64,000 bases of DNA from Thalassobacterium maritimum (GTDB lineage: Bacteria; Verrucomicrobiota; Verrucomicrobiia; Opitutales; Coraliomargaritaceae): assembly GCF_031127805.1 (NCBI RefSeq), contig NZ_JARXHW010000005.1, forward strand, positions 62,001-126,000, read 5' to 3'. Position numbers and translations under genes: made by a program. Of this stretch, positions 13,164 to 22,038 are shown piece by piece. The notes under the pieces are model-generated. The model ran no database searches. It saw only the letters and a list, made by a program, of their open reading frames with translations, and had not been told where the DNA came from. The stretch's first letter is position 1. Every line of letters starts with the position of its first letter.

Positions 13164-13673
13164 ATGAAAAAATATACATCTTATTGTTCTCTGAGCGTGC
13201 TTGTTTGTAGCTCCATCTTTTTTTTATCCACTGCTCTGCAGGCGCAGGATGTATCGCGAGATGAATTTAATGCTTTGGCTCAGCGGGTGCAAAAACTGGA
13301 GGCGAGTCTTCGTGTTGTGAAAAATACACAGGTGGAAAGCTTAGCTGCGGAGGTGGTTGCTTCGATGCCAATGAATCAAGATGATAGAGATTCCTTGATT
13401 GAGAATGTGGTGAAAACTATTCAATCAAAGGAGGAGGATGTGAATTATCCGTGGATGAATGCTGAGAAGTGGGGAGGCTTAACCAAAGGGATGAGTCCGG
13501 AGGCCGTGGTCGCTGTTTTGGGAATACCTACTTTGGATGAGCCTTCGATGCATAAACGGGTTGACGTCGTCTATACTTATAAGGGGCGGCGAGTGGCCAC
13601 TGGAGAAAAGGTCGAAGGTGTTGTTCGCTTTTATAAGTCCAAGCTTATTGAGGTTGAGATTCCTAACTTGTAG
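13164..13673 (+). CDS. Exported coiled-coil protein with BamE/SmpA-like domain
   Basis: A 169-residue protein with a signal peptide (hydrophobic core CSLSVLVCSSIFFLSTAL, cleaved after LQA). A short coiled coil follows (FNALAQRVQKLEASLRVV). The C-terminal domain of about 75 residues begins WMNAEKWGGLTKGMSPEAV and contains VLGIPT, the GM-SxxEV-xLGxP pattern of SmpA/BamE-like folds. There is no lipobox. Such domains often support envelope protein assembly or act as small binding modules. The true start is the ATG at 13164; an earlier in-frame start would sit inside the preceding terminator. It is flanked by two terminators, so it may be a separate unit, perhaps tied functionally to the barrel protein before it. 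Function unknown. Confidence 0.7.
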   Translation: MKKYTSYCSLSVLVCSSIFFLSTALQAQDVSRDEFNALAQRVQKLEASLRVVKNTQVESLAAEVVASMPMNQDDRDSLIENVVKTIQSKEEDVNYPWMNAEKWGGLTKGMSPEAVVAVLGIPTLDEPSMHKRVDVVYTYKGRRVATGEKVEGVVRFYKSKLIEVEIPNL

Positions 13674-13695
13674 TAGTTAGTGTTGGTTTTATTTT

Positions 13696-13730
13696 GCCCT
13701 TCATGCTCCTAGTGTGAAGGGCTTTTTTTT
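13696..13730 (+). terminator. Strong intrinsic terminator
   Basis: GCCCTTCA (13696-13703) pairs perfectly with TGAAGGGC (13715-13722), followed by eight T residues. Confidence 0.92.
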
Positions 13731-13806
13731 GCAGATTATGACGAGTTCTTTTGGCTAATTATCAAAGTTATATTTGGATGTGTGAAAGTTTGTAATTTAG
13801 ATTAAT

Positions 13807-13822
13807 TGGCACGGTAAGCGCT
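13807..13822 (+). promoter_or_regulatory. Sigma-54-like promoter of urtA
   Basis: TGGCACG (perfect -24 consensus), GTAA, then GCGCT, with GG at 13808-13809 and GC at 13820-13821, ten bases apart. The predicted start is near 13833, about 48 bases before the urtA ATG. Nitrogen-limitation control through RpoN and an NtrC-type activator is the usual logic for urea uptake genes. Confidence 0.65.
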
Positions 13823-13880
13823 TTGTTAGTTCTGTTGTTATACGACGACTAGACTAACCATTAAATTAATAAGAAATTAT

Positions 13881-15143
13881 ATGAAAAAAATCCTTCCAAG
13901 TATATCAAAGCTAGTGGCTACTGGGACAGTTGCGCTGGCTACGATGGTATCAAGCGTCCAGGCAGAAGACACTGTTAAAGTCGGCGTGCTTCACTCGTTG
14001 AGTGGCACGATGGCGATCTCGGAAACATCGCTACGCGATATTCTGCTATTTACTTTTGATGAGATCAATGCGAACGGTGGTGTGCTGGGTAAAATGATTG
14101 AGCCTGTAGTTGCGGACGGTGCTTCTGATTGGCCGGTTTTCGCTGAAAAAGCAGAGCAACTTTTAGCGCAGGACAAAGTTGCGGCGACCTTTGGTTGCTG
14201 GACTTCTGTGAGTCGTAAATTCGTATTGCCGGTTTTTGAGAAATACAACGGTTTGCTCTTTTACCCGGTACAATATGAGGGTGAGGAAGAGTCTCCCAAT
14301 ATTATTTATACCGCTGAAGCAGTGGGCCAGCAGGCGATTCCTGCAGTGGACTACTTGCTCGAAGAGGGCTACAAAAAGTTCTATCTGATTGGCACGGACT
14401 ATGTGTATCCGCAAACGACTAATATCGTTCTTTTTGAATATCTGCTTTCTAAGGGGATTCCTGTTGAGAACATTGGTGGTGGTATTCGCTATGAGGGTGA
14501 TGTCGCTGTATCCGCTGGTAATTACACGCCATTTGGCCACACTGACTTTCAGCAGATTGTTGCTGAGATCAAAGATTTCGCAGCATCGGGTGATGCATGT
14601 GTGATCAATACAATTAATGGTGACGCGAACGTTCCTTTCTTTAAGGAAATCGCTGCTTCAGGAATTACCTCGGATGATTGCCCGATTGTTTCTTTCTCCC
14701 TTTCTGAAGATGAATTTCGTGGTTTGCCTGCAAAGGATCTAGTGGGGCACCTCGGTTGCTGGACTTACTTTATGTCCATCGATTCGGATGCCAATAATAG
14801 CTTTAAGGCAAACTTCCAAGAATGGTTGGCCACGAAAGCACCGGATTCGGTTCAGAAGGAAGGTCGTGTGACTTGCTCACCTATGGTTCTTTCTTATAAC
14901 GGAGTCTACCTTTGGAAGGCTGCTGTTGAAAAGGCGGGCACATTTGAGCCAGAAGCTGTGATCAAAGCTCTTGAGAGTGGTATCGCCTTTGAAGGTCCTG
15001 GCGGCACGGTGACGAGCCAAGAGAATCATCACGTAACTAAGACCGTTTATATTGGTGAGACATTGGAGAATGGTCAGTTCGAAATTCTTGAAACTATTCC
15101 TGATGTTTATGGTGAGCCTTGGTTGAAAGGCACCTTTAAATAG
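13881..15143 (+). CDS. urtA: Urea ABC transporter, substrate-binding protein
   Basis: A 420-residue periplasmic urea receptor feeding the UrtBC membrane pair. It has a signal peptide (cleaved after VQA) and then the branched-chain-amino-acid-type binding fold of the UrtA subfamily. Recognisable segments are VKVGVLHSLSGTMAISE, FGCWTSVSRKFVLP and FYPVQYEGEE, which are characteristic of UrtA/AmiC-like receptors. Length is normal. It follows a sigma-54-like promoter, and no Shine-Dalgarno sequence is obvious. A stable hairpin separates it from urtB, which should leave the receptor more abundant than the membrane parts. Confidence 0.96.
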   Translation: MKKILPSISKLVATGTVALATMVSSVQAEDTVKVGVLHSLSGTMAISETSLRDILLFTFDEINANGGVLGKMIEPVVADGASDWPVFAEKAEQLLAQDKVAATFGCWTSVSRKFVLPVFEKYNGLLFYPVQYEGEEESPNIIYTAEAVGQQAIPAVDYLLEEGYKKFYLIGTDYVYPQTTNIVLFEYLLSKGIPVENIGGGIRYEGDVAVSAGNYTPFGHTDFQQIVAEIKDFAASGDACVINTINGDANVPFFKEIAASGITSDDCPIVSFSLSEDEFRGLPAKDLVGHLGCWTYFMSIDSDANNSFKANFQEWLATKAPDSVQKEGRVTCSPMVLSYNGVYLWKAAVEKAGTFEPEAVIKALESGIAFEGPGGTVTSQENHHVTKTVYIGETLENGQFEILETIPDVYGEPWLKGTFK

Positions 15144-15178
15144 CATTACTTTTTGTTTGTAGTATTGTTTTGTTAGGC

Positions 15179-15208
15179 GAGGCCTGTGGATTAATTTCCG
15201 CAGGCCTC
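15179..15208 (+). terminator. Hairpin between urtA and urtB, leaky terminator or mRNA stabiliser
   Basis: An eleven-pair stem (15179-15189 with 15198-15208, core GAGGCCTG/CAGGCCTC, one G-T pair) with loop ATTAATTT, followed by AACTTTTATTT. No promoter is visible before urtB, so read-through is expected. Confidence 0.75.
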
Positions 15209-15246
15209 AACTTTTATTTGTAAGAATAGTTAATTGTGCCCGAAAA

Positions 15247-16932
15247 ATGCTGAAGAGGTTGCATATGATTTCTGTATTAAGATTTGCCTCTAGTCGATGC
15301 GCCCGGCGAAAATTGCTATATGTTTTTGCTAGTTTGTTGTTTTGTGGAGTTTTGTCCGCAGAGGAGCGAAGTGCACGTTTGGTCATGTCCGAGCTGATAT
15401 TGGCAACAGGCGACGCCCAGTCGGCATTGATTGAGGAAATTGCGGAGTACGGTGATCCCGTGATCGCTGAAATCTATGAAGCCTGGAGAACTGGGGGCGT
15501 TTATACGTTGGAATCGAATGAGCGCTTACAATTATTGCAGTTTACTGGCGAGCAGGACTGGACGCTGGTGGCGACGGGGGAGGTCCTGTCCTTGTCGCCA
15601 GAAGAAGCCGATCGTGCTAAGAAGGAACGGGCCTCGCGAAAGGTGCGTAAATTGATGAAGAGCATTATTGATACGCTGGGGCTCAAGGCGGAGGATGCTA
15701 AAGTACGTATCGATTCTGCGATAAAAATGGGGCGCAGTCAAAAACTAGAATTTGTTCCAGCCTTGGAAGCTCGCTTACTAGTAGAGCCTGCGAGTGAGGT
15801 GAAGCAGGCGATTGAAGAGGCTTTAGCGATTAGTTTATTGAAGAATGGAGATGCGGACCAAAAGCTTGCGGCGGTTAAAGATTTGACGAAGATGAAGTCG
15901 GTCGCGGCGCGCGGATTTATCGAAAAGGTTTTGCAAGCGGAGCGTGAGGCTTCGAGGGCTCAGGGACCTCTAGCGCTGGCATCTGTTAATGCACTGATTG
16001 TCATTGAGGAGCATGTAAAGATCATGGAGTTCCTTGGTAGCTTTTTTCGAGGGTTTAGCACGGGTTCGGTCTTGTTGATCGTTTCGTTTGGTTTGGCGAT
16101 TACCTTTGGTTTGATGGGCATCATTAATATGGCGCACGGAGAGTTTGTCGCGATTGGTGGTTATACCACTTTTATGGTGCAAACTTTTTTCATGAATCAA
16201 TGGGGCCTCGGGAGTGAGGCTTTTGGTTGGTATTTTGTCGTTTCGTTACCGCTCAGCTTTTTGATGGCAGCGGCCATTGGTTTGTTGCTGGAGAAAACGA
16301 TCATACGGTTTTTATACCGTCGTCCCTTGGAATCTTTGCTCTGCACTTGGGGCATTTCGATGGTCATGCAGCAGGGCTTTCGTTTGATCTTTGGCGCGGC
16401 CAATGTGCAGGTCAATAACCCGACTTGGCTGATGGGGAACTTGAGTGTGGGAGGCTTTAGTATGAGCTATACACGTTTGTTTATTATGCTGGTGGCGCTG
16501 ATGGTGGTGGTGCTGACCTGGCTTTTGTTGCGCAAAACCAATCTGGGGCTACACATTCGCGCGGTAATGCAGAATCGCAGTATGGCCAGCAGTCTGGGGA
16601 TCCCTGTGGCACGGGTCAACTCGATGACTTTTGCGCTTGGTTGCGGCCTGGCGGCATTGGGAGGTTCCGTGCTCTCGCAAATCGGTAACGTCGGCCCTCT
16701 GATGGGACAACAATACATCGTGGATAGTTTCATGGTGGTGGTGATCGGTAGTGTGGGCAATCTCCTTGGTGCGGGCATTTCGGCGATGGGCATCGGACTG
16801 GTGGATCAATTACTACAACCTTCGCTGGGTCCCGTGATGGGGAAGATTACGGTCTTCTTCGTGATCATACTCTTTCTGCAATGGCGGCCTGGGGGCTTGT
16901 TCCCAACGCGTTCTCGCAGCCTCGACGATTAA
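15247..16932 (+). CDS. urtB: Urea ABC transporter, permease
   Basis: A 561-residue inner-membrane permease of the LivH type. The UrtB branch carries an extra N-terminal part, seen here as residues 1-40 (signal-like anchor ending LSAEE) and about 45-255 (charged helices resembling HEAT repeats). The membrane part begins near 265 (FFRGFSTGSVLLIVSFGLAI) and includes GIINMAHGEFVAIGGY, typical of the family. It pairs with UrtC. Two starts are possible: ATG 15247, or ATG 15265, which has the better Shine-Dalgarno (GAAGAGG). The operon order urtABCDE is standard. Confidence 0.95.
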   Translation: MLKRLHMISVLRFASSRCARRKLLYVFASLLFCGVLSAEERSARLVMSELILATGDAQSALIEEIAEYGDPVIAEIYEAWRTGGVYTLESNERLQLLQFTGEQDWTLVATGEVLSLSPEEADRAKKERASRKVRKLMKSIIDTLGLKAEDAKVRIDSAIKMGRSQKLEFVPALEARLLVEPASEVKQAIEEALAISLLKNGDADQKLAAVKDLTKMKSVAARGFIEKVLQAEREASRAQGPLALASVNALIVIEEHVKIMEFLGSFFRGFSTGSVLLIVSFGLAITFGLMGIINMAHGEFVAIGGYTTFMVQTFFMNQWGLGSEAFGWYFVVSLPLSFLMAAAIGLLLEKTIIRFLYRRPLESLLCTWGISMVMQQGFRLIFGAANVQVNNPTWLMGNLSVGGFSMSYTRLFIMLVALMVVVLTWLLLRKTNLGLHIRAVMQNRSMASSLGIPVARVNSMTFALGCGLAALGGSVLSQIGNVGPLMGQQYIVDSFMVVVIGSVGNLLGAGISAMGIGLVDQLLQPSLGPVMGKITVFFVIILFLQWRPGGLFPTRSRSLDD

Positions 16933-16949
16933 TTCAATTTTGACCGATA

Positions 16950-18059
16950 ATGATACTTTCATCTGAAAATAAAAAAGAGATTGGAATCTTCTGCCTCGTG
17001 GCAGGTTTGCTGATGCTGATTCCGAGCTTAAATGCTTGGGGGCCTGAATCTGGCTTTCTCTCTATGAGTGCCTTCCAGGTTTCGCTCTGGGGCAAATATC
17101 TCACTTATGCAATCCTGGCGATGAGCTTGAATTTACTCTGGGGCTATACGGGCTTGTTATGTTTGTGCCAGAGTTTGTTTTTCGCGCTAGGGGGCTATGC
17201 CATGGGCATGTATCTGATGCTGATGATTGGAGAGCGGGGGGCCTATAAGAGCACCCTGCCCGACTTTATGGTCTTCCTCGGCTATCAGGAATTGCCGATT
17301 CACTGGCAGCCTTTCTACAGCTTCTGGTTCACGGTAGGCGCCGTGTTGTGGGTGCCTGGTCTGGTGGCCATGATCTTTGGCTTTTTGGCCTTTCGCTCGC
17401 GGATCAAGGGAGTCTATTTTTCAATCCTGACCCAGGCGCTGACGTATGCGGTTTGTTTGTTGTTCTTCCGCAATGATTTTACTTTTGGTGGCAACAATGG
17501 CTTTACCGACTTTAAGGACATTCTAGGAGCGAGCATAAATGATGCGAGCACCACGCGCTGGCTCTACATTGCCTCGGCGCTCTTATTATTGATTACCTAT
17601 TTAATTACATCGGGGCTGCTGGCTTCGAAGTTGGGCAAGGTGCAGCAAGCGATTCGTGATTCTGAGAATCGAGTGCTTTTTTCGGGGTATTCCACGACTA
17701 GTTTCAAACTCGTGATCTTTGTGCTCTCTGCAATGATTGCAGGTGCCGCGGGTGCGCTCTATGTGCCGCAAGTCGGTGGGATTAATCCGAGTGCTATGGA
17801 AGCGGCGAAGTCGCTGGAGGTTGTCGTCTGGGTTGCAGTTGGGGGCCGTGGCACCAAGTGGGGGCCGGTCATTGGTGCGATCCTCGTGAACTTATTTAAG
17901 AGTTATACAACTCAGGCCTTTCCGGACTACTGGCTGATCATTATGGGCGGCATGTTTGTTTGTGTGGTGTTGTTTATGCCCAATGGAATTGTGGGTGTGT
18001 ATCAGCAAGTAAAAAGTAAGATCGCGCAGCAACGTTCACTACAAACTACGGAGGCATAA
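16950..18059 (+). CDS. urtC: Urea ABC transporter, permease
   Basis: A 369-residue LivM-type inner-membrane permease, partner of UrtB. About ten hydrophobic segments are present. The family motifs LWGYTGLLCLCQSLFFALGGY near residue 65 and AGAAGALYVPQVGGINPS near 265 are clear. It starts 17 bases after urtB and is followed five bases later by urtD, with GGAGG before the next gene. Confidence 0.95.
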   Translation: MILSSENKKEIGIFCLVAGLLMLIPSLNAWGPESGFLSMSAFQVSLWGKYLTYAILAMSLNLLWGYTGLLCLCQSLFFALGGYAMGMYLMLMIGERGAYKSTLPDFMVFLGYQELPIHWQPFYSFWFTVGAVLWVPGLVAMIFGFLAFRSRIKGVYFSILTQALTYAVCLLFFRNDFTFGGNNGFTDFKDILGASINDASTTRWLYIASALLLLITYLITSGLLASKLGKVQQAIRDSENRVLFSGYSTTSFKLVIFVLSAMIAGAAGALYVPQVGGINPSAMEAAKSLEVVVWVAVGGRGTKWGPVIGAILVNLFKSYTTQAFPDYWLIIMGGMFVCVVLFMPNGIVGVYQQVKSKIAQQRSLQTTEA

Positions 18060-18064
18060 TTACG

Positions 18065-18874
18065 ATGACGACTCAGCACCATGATCCACTTTACCGGGAT
18101 ACGCCGCTCATTCTCTCAGTCTCGGGCGTGAATAAAGCCTTCGATGGCTTTAAGGCGATCAACGATCTAAACTTTTACCTAGAAGAGGGCGAGCTACGCA
18201 CCGTCATCGGCCCTAATGGCGCGGGTAAGAGCACTTTTATGGACATCATTACCGGGCGCACGCGTCCGGATTCGGGCTCTGTCACGATGCACGGAAATGA
18301 TGGACACGATATCAACCTCGCGAAGTTAAAGGAGTTTGAAATTAACCGTCTTGGTATCGGCCGCAAGTTCCAGACGCCCAGTGTGTATAAATCGCACACG
18401 GTGTATGATAACTTGGTGTTGTCGCTCAATCGTCCACGCGGGGTGCTAAAGACCTTATTCTACAAGGAAAGTGCTGAGGACCGTGATCGTATCATGGAGG
18501 TTTTGAAAACGATCCGCCTCGAGTCGAGAGTCAATGATTTGGCGGGTATGCTTTCGCACGGTCAAAAGCAATGGTTGGAGATTGGCATGTTGCTGTCGCA
18601 AGATCCGCGCATTTTATTGATCGATGAACCCGCAGCGGGTATGAGCGACGAGGAGACCGAGCGCACGGGGGAGCTTTTATTGAGCCTAGAAAAGAAGCAT
18701 AGCCTGATCGTGATCGAGCACGATATGGAGTTCATCCGGCAGATCGCTCGTAAGGTGACAGTGCTGCATCAGGGCCACGTGCTTAAGGACGGCAGCTTTG
18801 ACCACGTTAAATCCGATCCGCAGGTGATCGAAGTCTACCTTGGACGCCAAGGCAAGAAGGACGAAAATAAATAA
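18065..18874 (+). CDS. urtD: Urea ABC transporter, ATPase
   Basis: A 269-residue LivG-type ATPase. Walker A is GPNGAGKST, the signature is LSHGQKQWLEIGMLL (the LSHGQ variant usual in UrtD), and Walker B is ILLIDEPAAGMS with the H-loop IVIEHDMEF. It energises UrtBC together with UrtE at the inner face of the membrane. A Shine-Dalgarno GGAGG precedes the ATG. Confidence 0.95.
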   Translation: MTTQHHDPLYRDTPLILSVSGVNKAFDGFKAINDLNFYLEEGELRTVIGPNGAGKSTFMDIITGRTRPDSGSVTMHGNDGHDINLAKLKEFEINRLGIGRKFQTPSVYKSHTVYDNLVLSLNRPRGVLKTLFYKESAEDRDRIMEVLKTIRLESRVNDLAGMLSHGQKQWLEIGMLLSQDPRILLIDEPAAGMSDEETERTGELLLSLEKKHSLIVIEHDMEFIRQIARKVTVLHQGHVLKDGSFDHVKSDPQVIEVYLGRQGKKDENK

Positions 18875-18886
18875 TTGAACGACTCT

Positions 18887-19618
18887 ATGATTTCTGAATC
18901 TGAAACTCCCGCGGTCACGCCTCTTCTCACAGTGGAGGGCTTGAAGGCCAGTTATGATGAATCGATTATTTTGCGTGGTATCGATATGGTCGTAAAACCC
19001 AATTCTGTCGTGGCACTGTTGGGGCGCAATGGAGTCGGTAAGACTTCGCTGCTCCGTAGCATCATGGGACTGATGCCTAAGACGGAAGGTGATATTACGT
19101 TTGAGGGACAGTCGATCCGCTCCTTGCGCTCGGATCAGCGCGCACGCATGGGCTTGGGCTATGTGCCGCAGGGGCGGGACATCTTTCCCAATCTCACGGT
19201 GCAGGAAAATTTGGAGGTGAGTATCAGTATCTCTGGCAAGGCCGGGCGCGAGCGTTTGGATGAGGTGTATGAATTGTTTCCAGTGGTCAAAGAGATGCTG
19301 GGGCGCAAGGGCGGGGTGCTTTCTGGCGGACAGCAACAACAGCTCGCGATTGGACGCGCGATCCTGACGAATCCGAAACTATTGATTCTGGATGAACCGA
19401 CTGAAGGGATTCAGCCGTCAATTATCGATCAGATTGAGGATGCCATCCACCTGCTCAAGAAACGGGGCAATTTAAGTATTATTTTAGTCGAACAGTACCT
19501 CGATTTCGCTAAAGCTGCGAGTGATGAATTTTACATTCTTGATCGTGGCAGCGTGGTTCTTTCGGGCGAGTCCGAAGAACTGACAGCTGATGTGATCGGC
19601 AAGTACCTGACTGTTTAA
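18887..19618 (+). CDS. urtE: Urea ABC transporter, ATPase
   Basis: A 243-residue LivF-type ATPase. Walker A is GRNGVGKTS, the signature is LSGGQQQQLAIGRAI, and Walker B is LLILDEPTEGIQPS. It is the second nucleotide-binding subunit of the urea importer. The ATG at 18887 is preferred over a TTG at 18875 that directly abuts the urtD stop. It is followed 14 bases later by ureA, so transporter and enzyme probably form one transcript. Confidence 0.95.
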   Translation: MISESETPAVTPLLTVEGLKASYDESIILRGIDMVVKPNSVVALLGRNGVGKTSLLRSIMGLMPKTEGDITFEGQSIRSLRSDQRARMGLGYVPQGRDIFPNLTVQENLEVSISISGKAGRERLDEVYELFPVVKEMLGRKGGVLSGGQQQQLAIGRAILTNPKLLILDEPTEGIQPSIIDQIEDAIHLLKKRGNLSIILVEQYLDFAKAASDEFYILDRGSVVLSGESEELTADVIGKYLTV

Positions 19619-19632
19619 TTTTCCAATTATCT

Positions 19633-19935
19633 ATGCACCTCACACCCCGAGAACAAGAAAAGCTAATGATCGTCGTGGCGGCGGATCTGGCGCGACGCCG
19701 GCAAGCGCGTGGTTTAAAGCTTAACTATCCAGAATCGATCGCAGTCATTACTTACGAGATACTCGAAGGGATACGCGATGGTAAGACGGTCGCAGATCTG
19801 ATGAGTTACGGCACGACGATTCTTACGCGTGCGGATGTGATGGAAGGCGTGCCTGAAATGATCCATGAAGTTCAGGTCGAAGGCACTTTTCCTGATGGCA
19901 CTAAACTAGTCACTGTTCACAATCCGATCCGATGA
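19633..19935 (+). CDS. ureA: Urease gamma subunit
   Basis: A 100-residue structural subunit of urease, the nickel enzyme that hydrolyses urea to ammonia and carbamate. It begins MHLTPREQEKLMIVVAADLA, the standard gamma start, and contains LNYPESIAVITYEI. Length equals the family norm. The stop overlaps the ureB start in ATGA. Confidence 0.97.
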   Translation: MHLTPREQEKLMIVVAADLARRRQARGLKLNYPESIAVITYEILEGIRDGKTVADLMSYGTTILTRADVMEGVPEMIHEVQVEGTFPDGTKLVTVHNPIR

Positions 19936-20249
19936 TTCCTGGCGAATATAAATACTCCGACCCTGAGGCCTTACTGACTGGTAATGTGGGCCTGAAAACC
20001 CTCGCTCTCAAAGTGTCCAATGTGGGGGATCGCCCCGTGCAGATTGGGAGTCATTTTCATTTTTATGAGGTCAATGAATCGCTCGAGTTTGATCGCGAGG
20101 CGGCCAAGGGCTTCCGTTTAAACATCGCCGCTGGCACCGCGGTGCGTTTTGAGCCGGGCGATATCCGCGAAGTCGAGTTGGTTGCCCTCGCCGGAGAACG
20201 TATCGTTTATGGATTGAATAACAAGGTCGATGCACCGCTCGACGCTTAG
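19932..20249 (+). CDS. ureB: Urease beta subunit
   Basis: A 105-residue structural subunit forming the alpha-beta-gamma trimer. It begins MIPGEY and shows NVGDRPVQIGSHFHFYEVN and the beta-rich core expected for UreB. Translation is coupled to ureA through a four-base overlap. Confidence 0.97.
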   Translation: MIPGEYKYSDPEALLTGNVGLKTLALKVSNVGDRPVQIGSHFHFYEVNESLEFDREAAKGFRLNIAAGTAVRFEPGDIREVELVALAGERIVYGLNNKVDAPLDA

Positions 20250-20302
20250 CTTTCGCCCTCAATGATCCGCCCTCATTTATTAGTCATCAGTCATTCATTC
20301 TT

Positions 20303-22036
20303 ATGAGTCTTGAATTTACCCGCCGCCAATATGCCGAAATGTTTGGTCCTACCGTAGGGGACCAAGTCCGTCTTGCAGATACAGAACTGTTCATCGAAGT
20401 TGAAAAGGACTTGATCGCCGAAGCCGGTGGCTATGGCAATGAAGTTAAGTTCGGTGGCGGCAAAGTCATCCGTGACGGCATGGGACAATCGCCGCTGGCC
20501 ACTGGGGCTGATTGCCTCGACCTAGTTCTGACAAATGCCACCATTGTGGACCCGATCTTGGGAGTGATCAAAGCCGATGTCGGCGTCAAAGCAGGTCGCA
20601 TCGCAGGCATTGGGCATGCGGGTAATCCCCTCATTCAAACTGGTGTGAGCGAGGGCATGGTGATCGGTGCCAGCACTGAGGTGATCGCCGCAGAAGGGCA
20701 TATCGTGACTGCAGGTGGATTTGATTCACACATTCATTTTATCTGTCCGCAGCAAATCAATGAAGCCTTGACCAGTGGTGTCACCACGATGATCGGCGGT
20801 GGCACGGGGCCCGCCACAGGCACCAACGCCACGACTTGCACACCCGGCGCTTGGAATATTCATAAAATGCTAGAGTCCGCCGAAGCCTTTCCGATGAATC
20901 TTGGCTTTATGGGGAAGGGCAACGCCTCTAACCACGAAGCCTTACGCGAGCAAGTGCAGGCTGGCGCGATGGGGCTGAAGCTGCACGAAGATTGGGGCAC
21001 CACTCCGAGCTCGATTGATCACTGTTTGAGCGTCGCCGATGAACTTGATGTGCAAGTGGCGATCCATACCGATACACTCAACGAGTCCGGCTTCGTCGAA
21101 ACCACCATCGGCGCATTTAAGGATCGCGTCATTCATACCTTCCACTCGGAGGGTGCGGGCGGTGGGCATGCTCCAGATATTTTAAAAGTATGTGGCCTGC
21201 CTAATGTTTTGCCCTCGTCCACTAATCCGACTCGTCCCTATACCGTCAACACCATCGACGAGCACCTCGACATGCTGATGGTCTGCCACCACCTCGACTC
21301 AAAGATTCCCGAGGATGTGGCCTTTGCTGAGTCACGGATTCGCCCGCAGACCATTGCCGCCGAGGATATTTTGCACGATCGCGGCGCCATTTCCATTATG
21401 TCCAGTGACAGTCAGGCGATGGGGCGTGTCGGCGAAGTGATCATTCGCACCTGGCAGACCGCGGATAAGATGAAGAAGCAGTTTGGCAAACTAGAGTCCG
21501 AGACCCACCCTGCCGCGGACAATTTTCGCGCGTTGCGTTACATCGCTAAATACACCATCAATCCCGCCATCGCTTGTGGTTGTGCGGCCGATGTTGGTAG
21601 CTTGGAGGTGGGCAAACTGGCAGACATCGTTCTGTTTAAGCCCGCTTTTTTTGGCGTGAAGCCAGAGCTAGTGCTTAAGGGCGGTTTGATCGCGACAGCA
21701 AATATGGGGGACCCCAATGCATCGATTCCCACGCCCCAGCCCATGTATTACCGGCCACAGTTTGCCGCCTTTGGCAAAGCAGTCTCGAGCACTTCCATCA
21801 CCTTCTTGAGCCAATCGGCGATCGACGCTGGGGTGCCTGATCAGCTCGACTTGAAAAAGCTCGTTCGCCCCGTCGCCAATACGCGTCAGATCTCAAAGCA
21901 CGACATGGTGCTCAACGATTACTTGCCCGATATCGAAATCGATCCAGAGACCTACACTGTGACGGCAGATGGCGAAGTTTTGAGCTGCGAGCCTGCAAAT
22001 TTGTTGCCTATGGCCCAGCGCTATTTCTTATTCTAG
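20303..22036 (+). CDS. ureC: Urease alpha subunit (catalytic)
   Basis: A 577-residue catalytic subunit with the di-nickel centre. Visible are the HxH nickel ligands in FDSHIHF, the lysine to be carbamylated in MGLKLHEDWG, the second histidine site VAIHTDTLNESG, the flap region with its cysteine in MVCHHLDSKIPEDVAFAESRIR, and the ending PMAQRYFLF. Maturation needs UreDEFG, all encoded directly downstream, and nickel, for which a CbiM protein closes the cluster. Confidence 0.98.
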   Translation: MSLEFTRRQYAEMFGPTVGDQVRLADTELFIEVEKDLIAEAGGYGNEVKFGGGKVIRDGMGQSPLATGADCLDLVLTNATIVDPILGVIKADVGVKAGRIAGIGHAGNPLIQTGVSEGMVIGASTEVIAAEGHIVTAGGFDSHIHFICPQQINEALTSGVTTMIGGGTGPATGTNATTCTPGAWNIHKMLESAEAFPMNLGFMGKGNASNHEALREQVQAGAMGLKLHEDWGTTPSSIDHCLSVADELDVQVAIHTDTLNESGFVETTIGAFKDRVIHTFHSEGAGGGHAPDILKVCGLPNVLPSSTNPTRPYTVNTIDEHLDMLMVCHHLDSKIPEDVAFAESRIRPQTIAAEDILHDRGAISIMSSDSQAMGRVGEVIIRTWQTADKMKKQFGKLESETHPAADNFRALRYIAKYTINPAIACGCAADVGSLEVGKLADIVLFKPAFFGVKPELVLKGGLIATANMGDPNASIPTPQPMYYRPQFAAFGKAVSSTSITFLSQSAIDAGVPDQLDLKKLVRPVANTRQISKHDMVLNDYLPDIEIDPETYTVTADGEVLSCEPANLLPMAQRYFLF

Positions 22037-22038
22037 CC

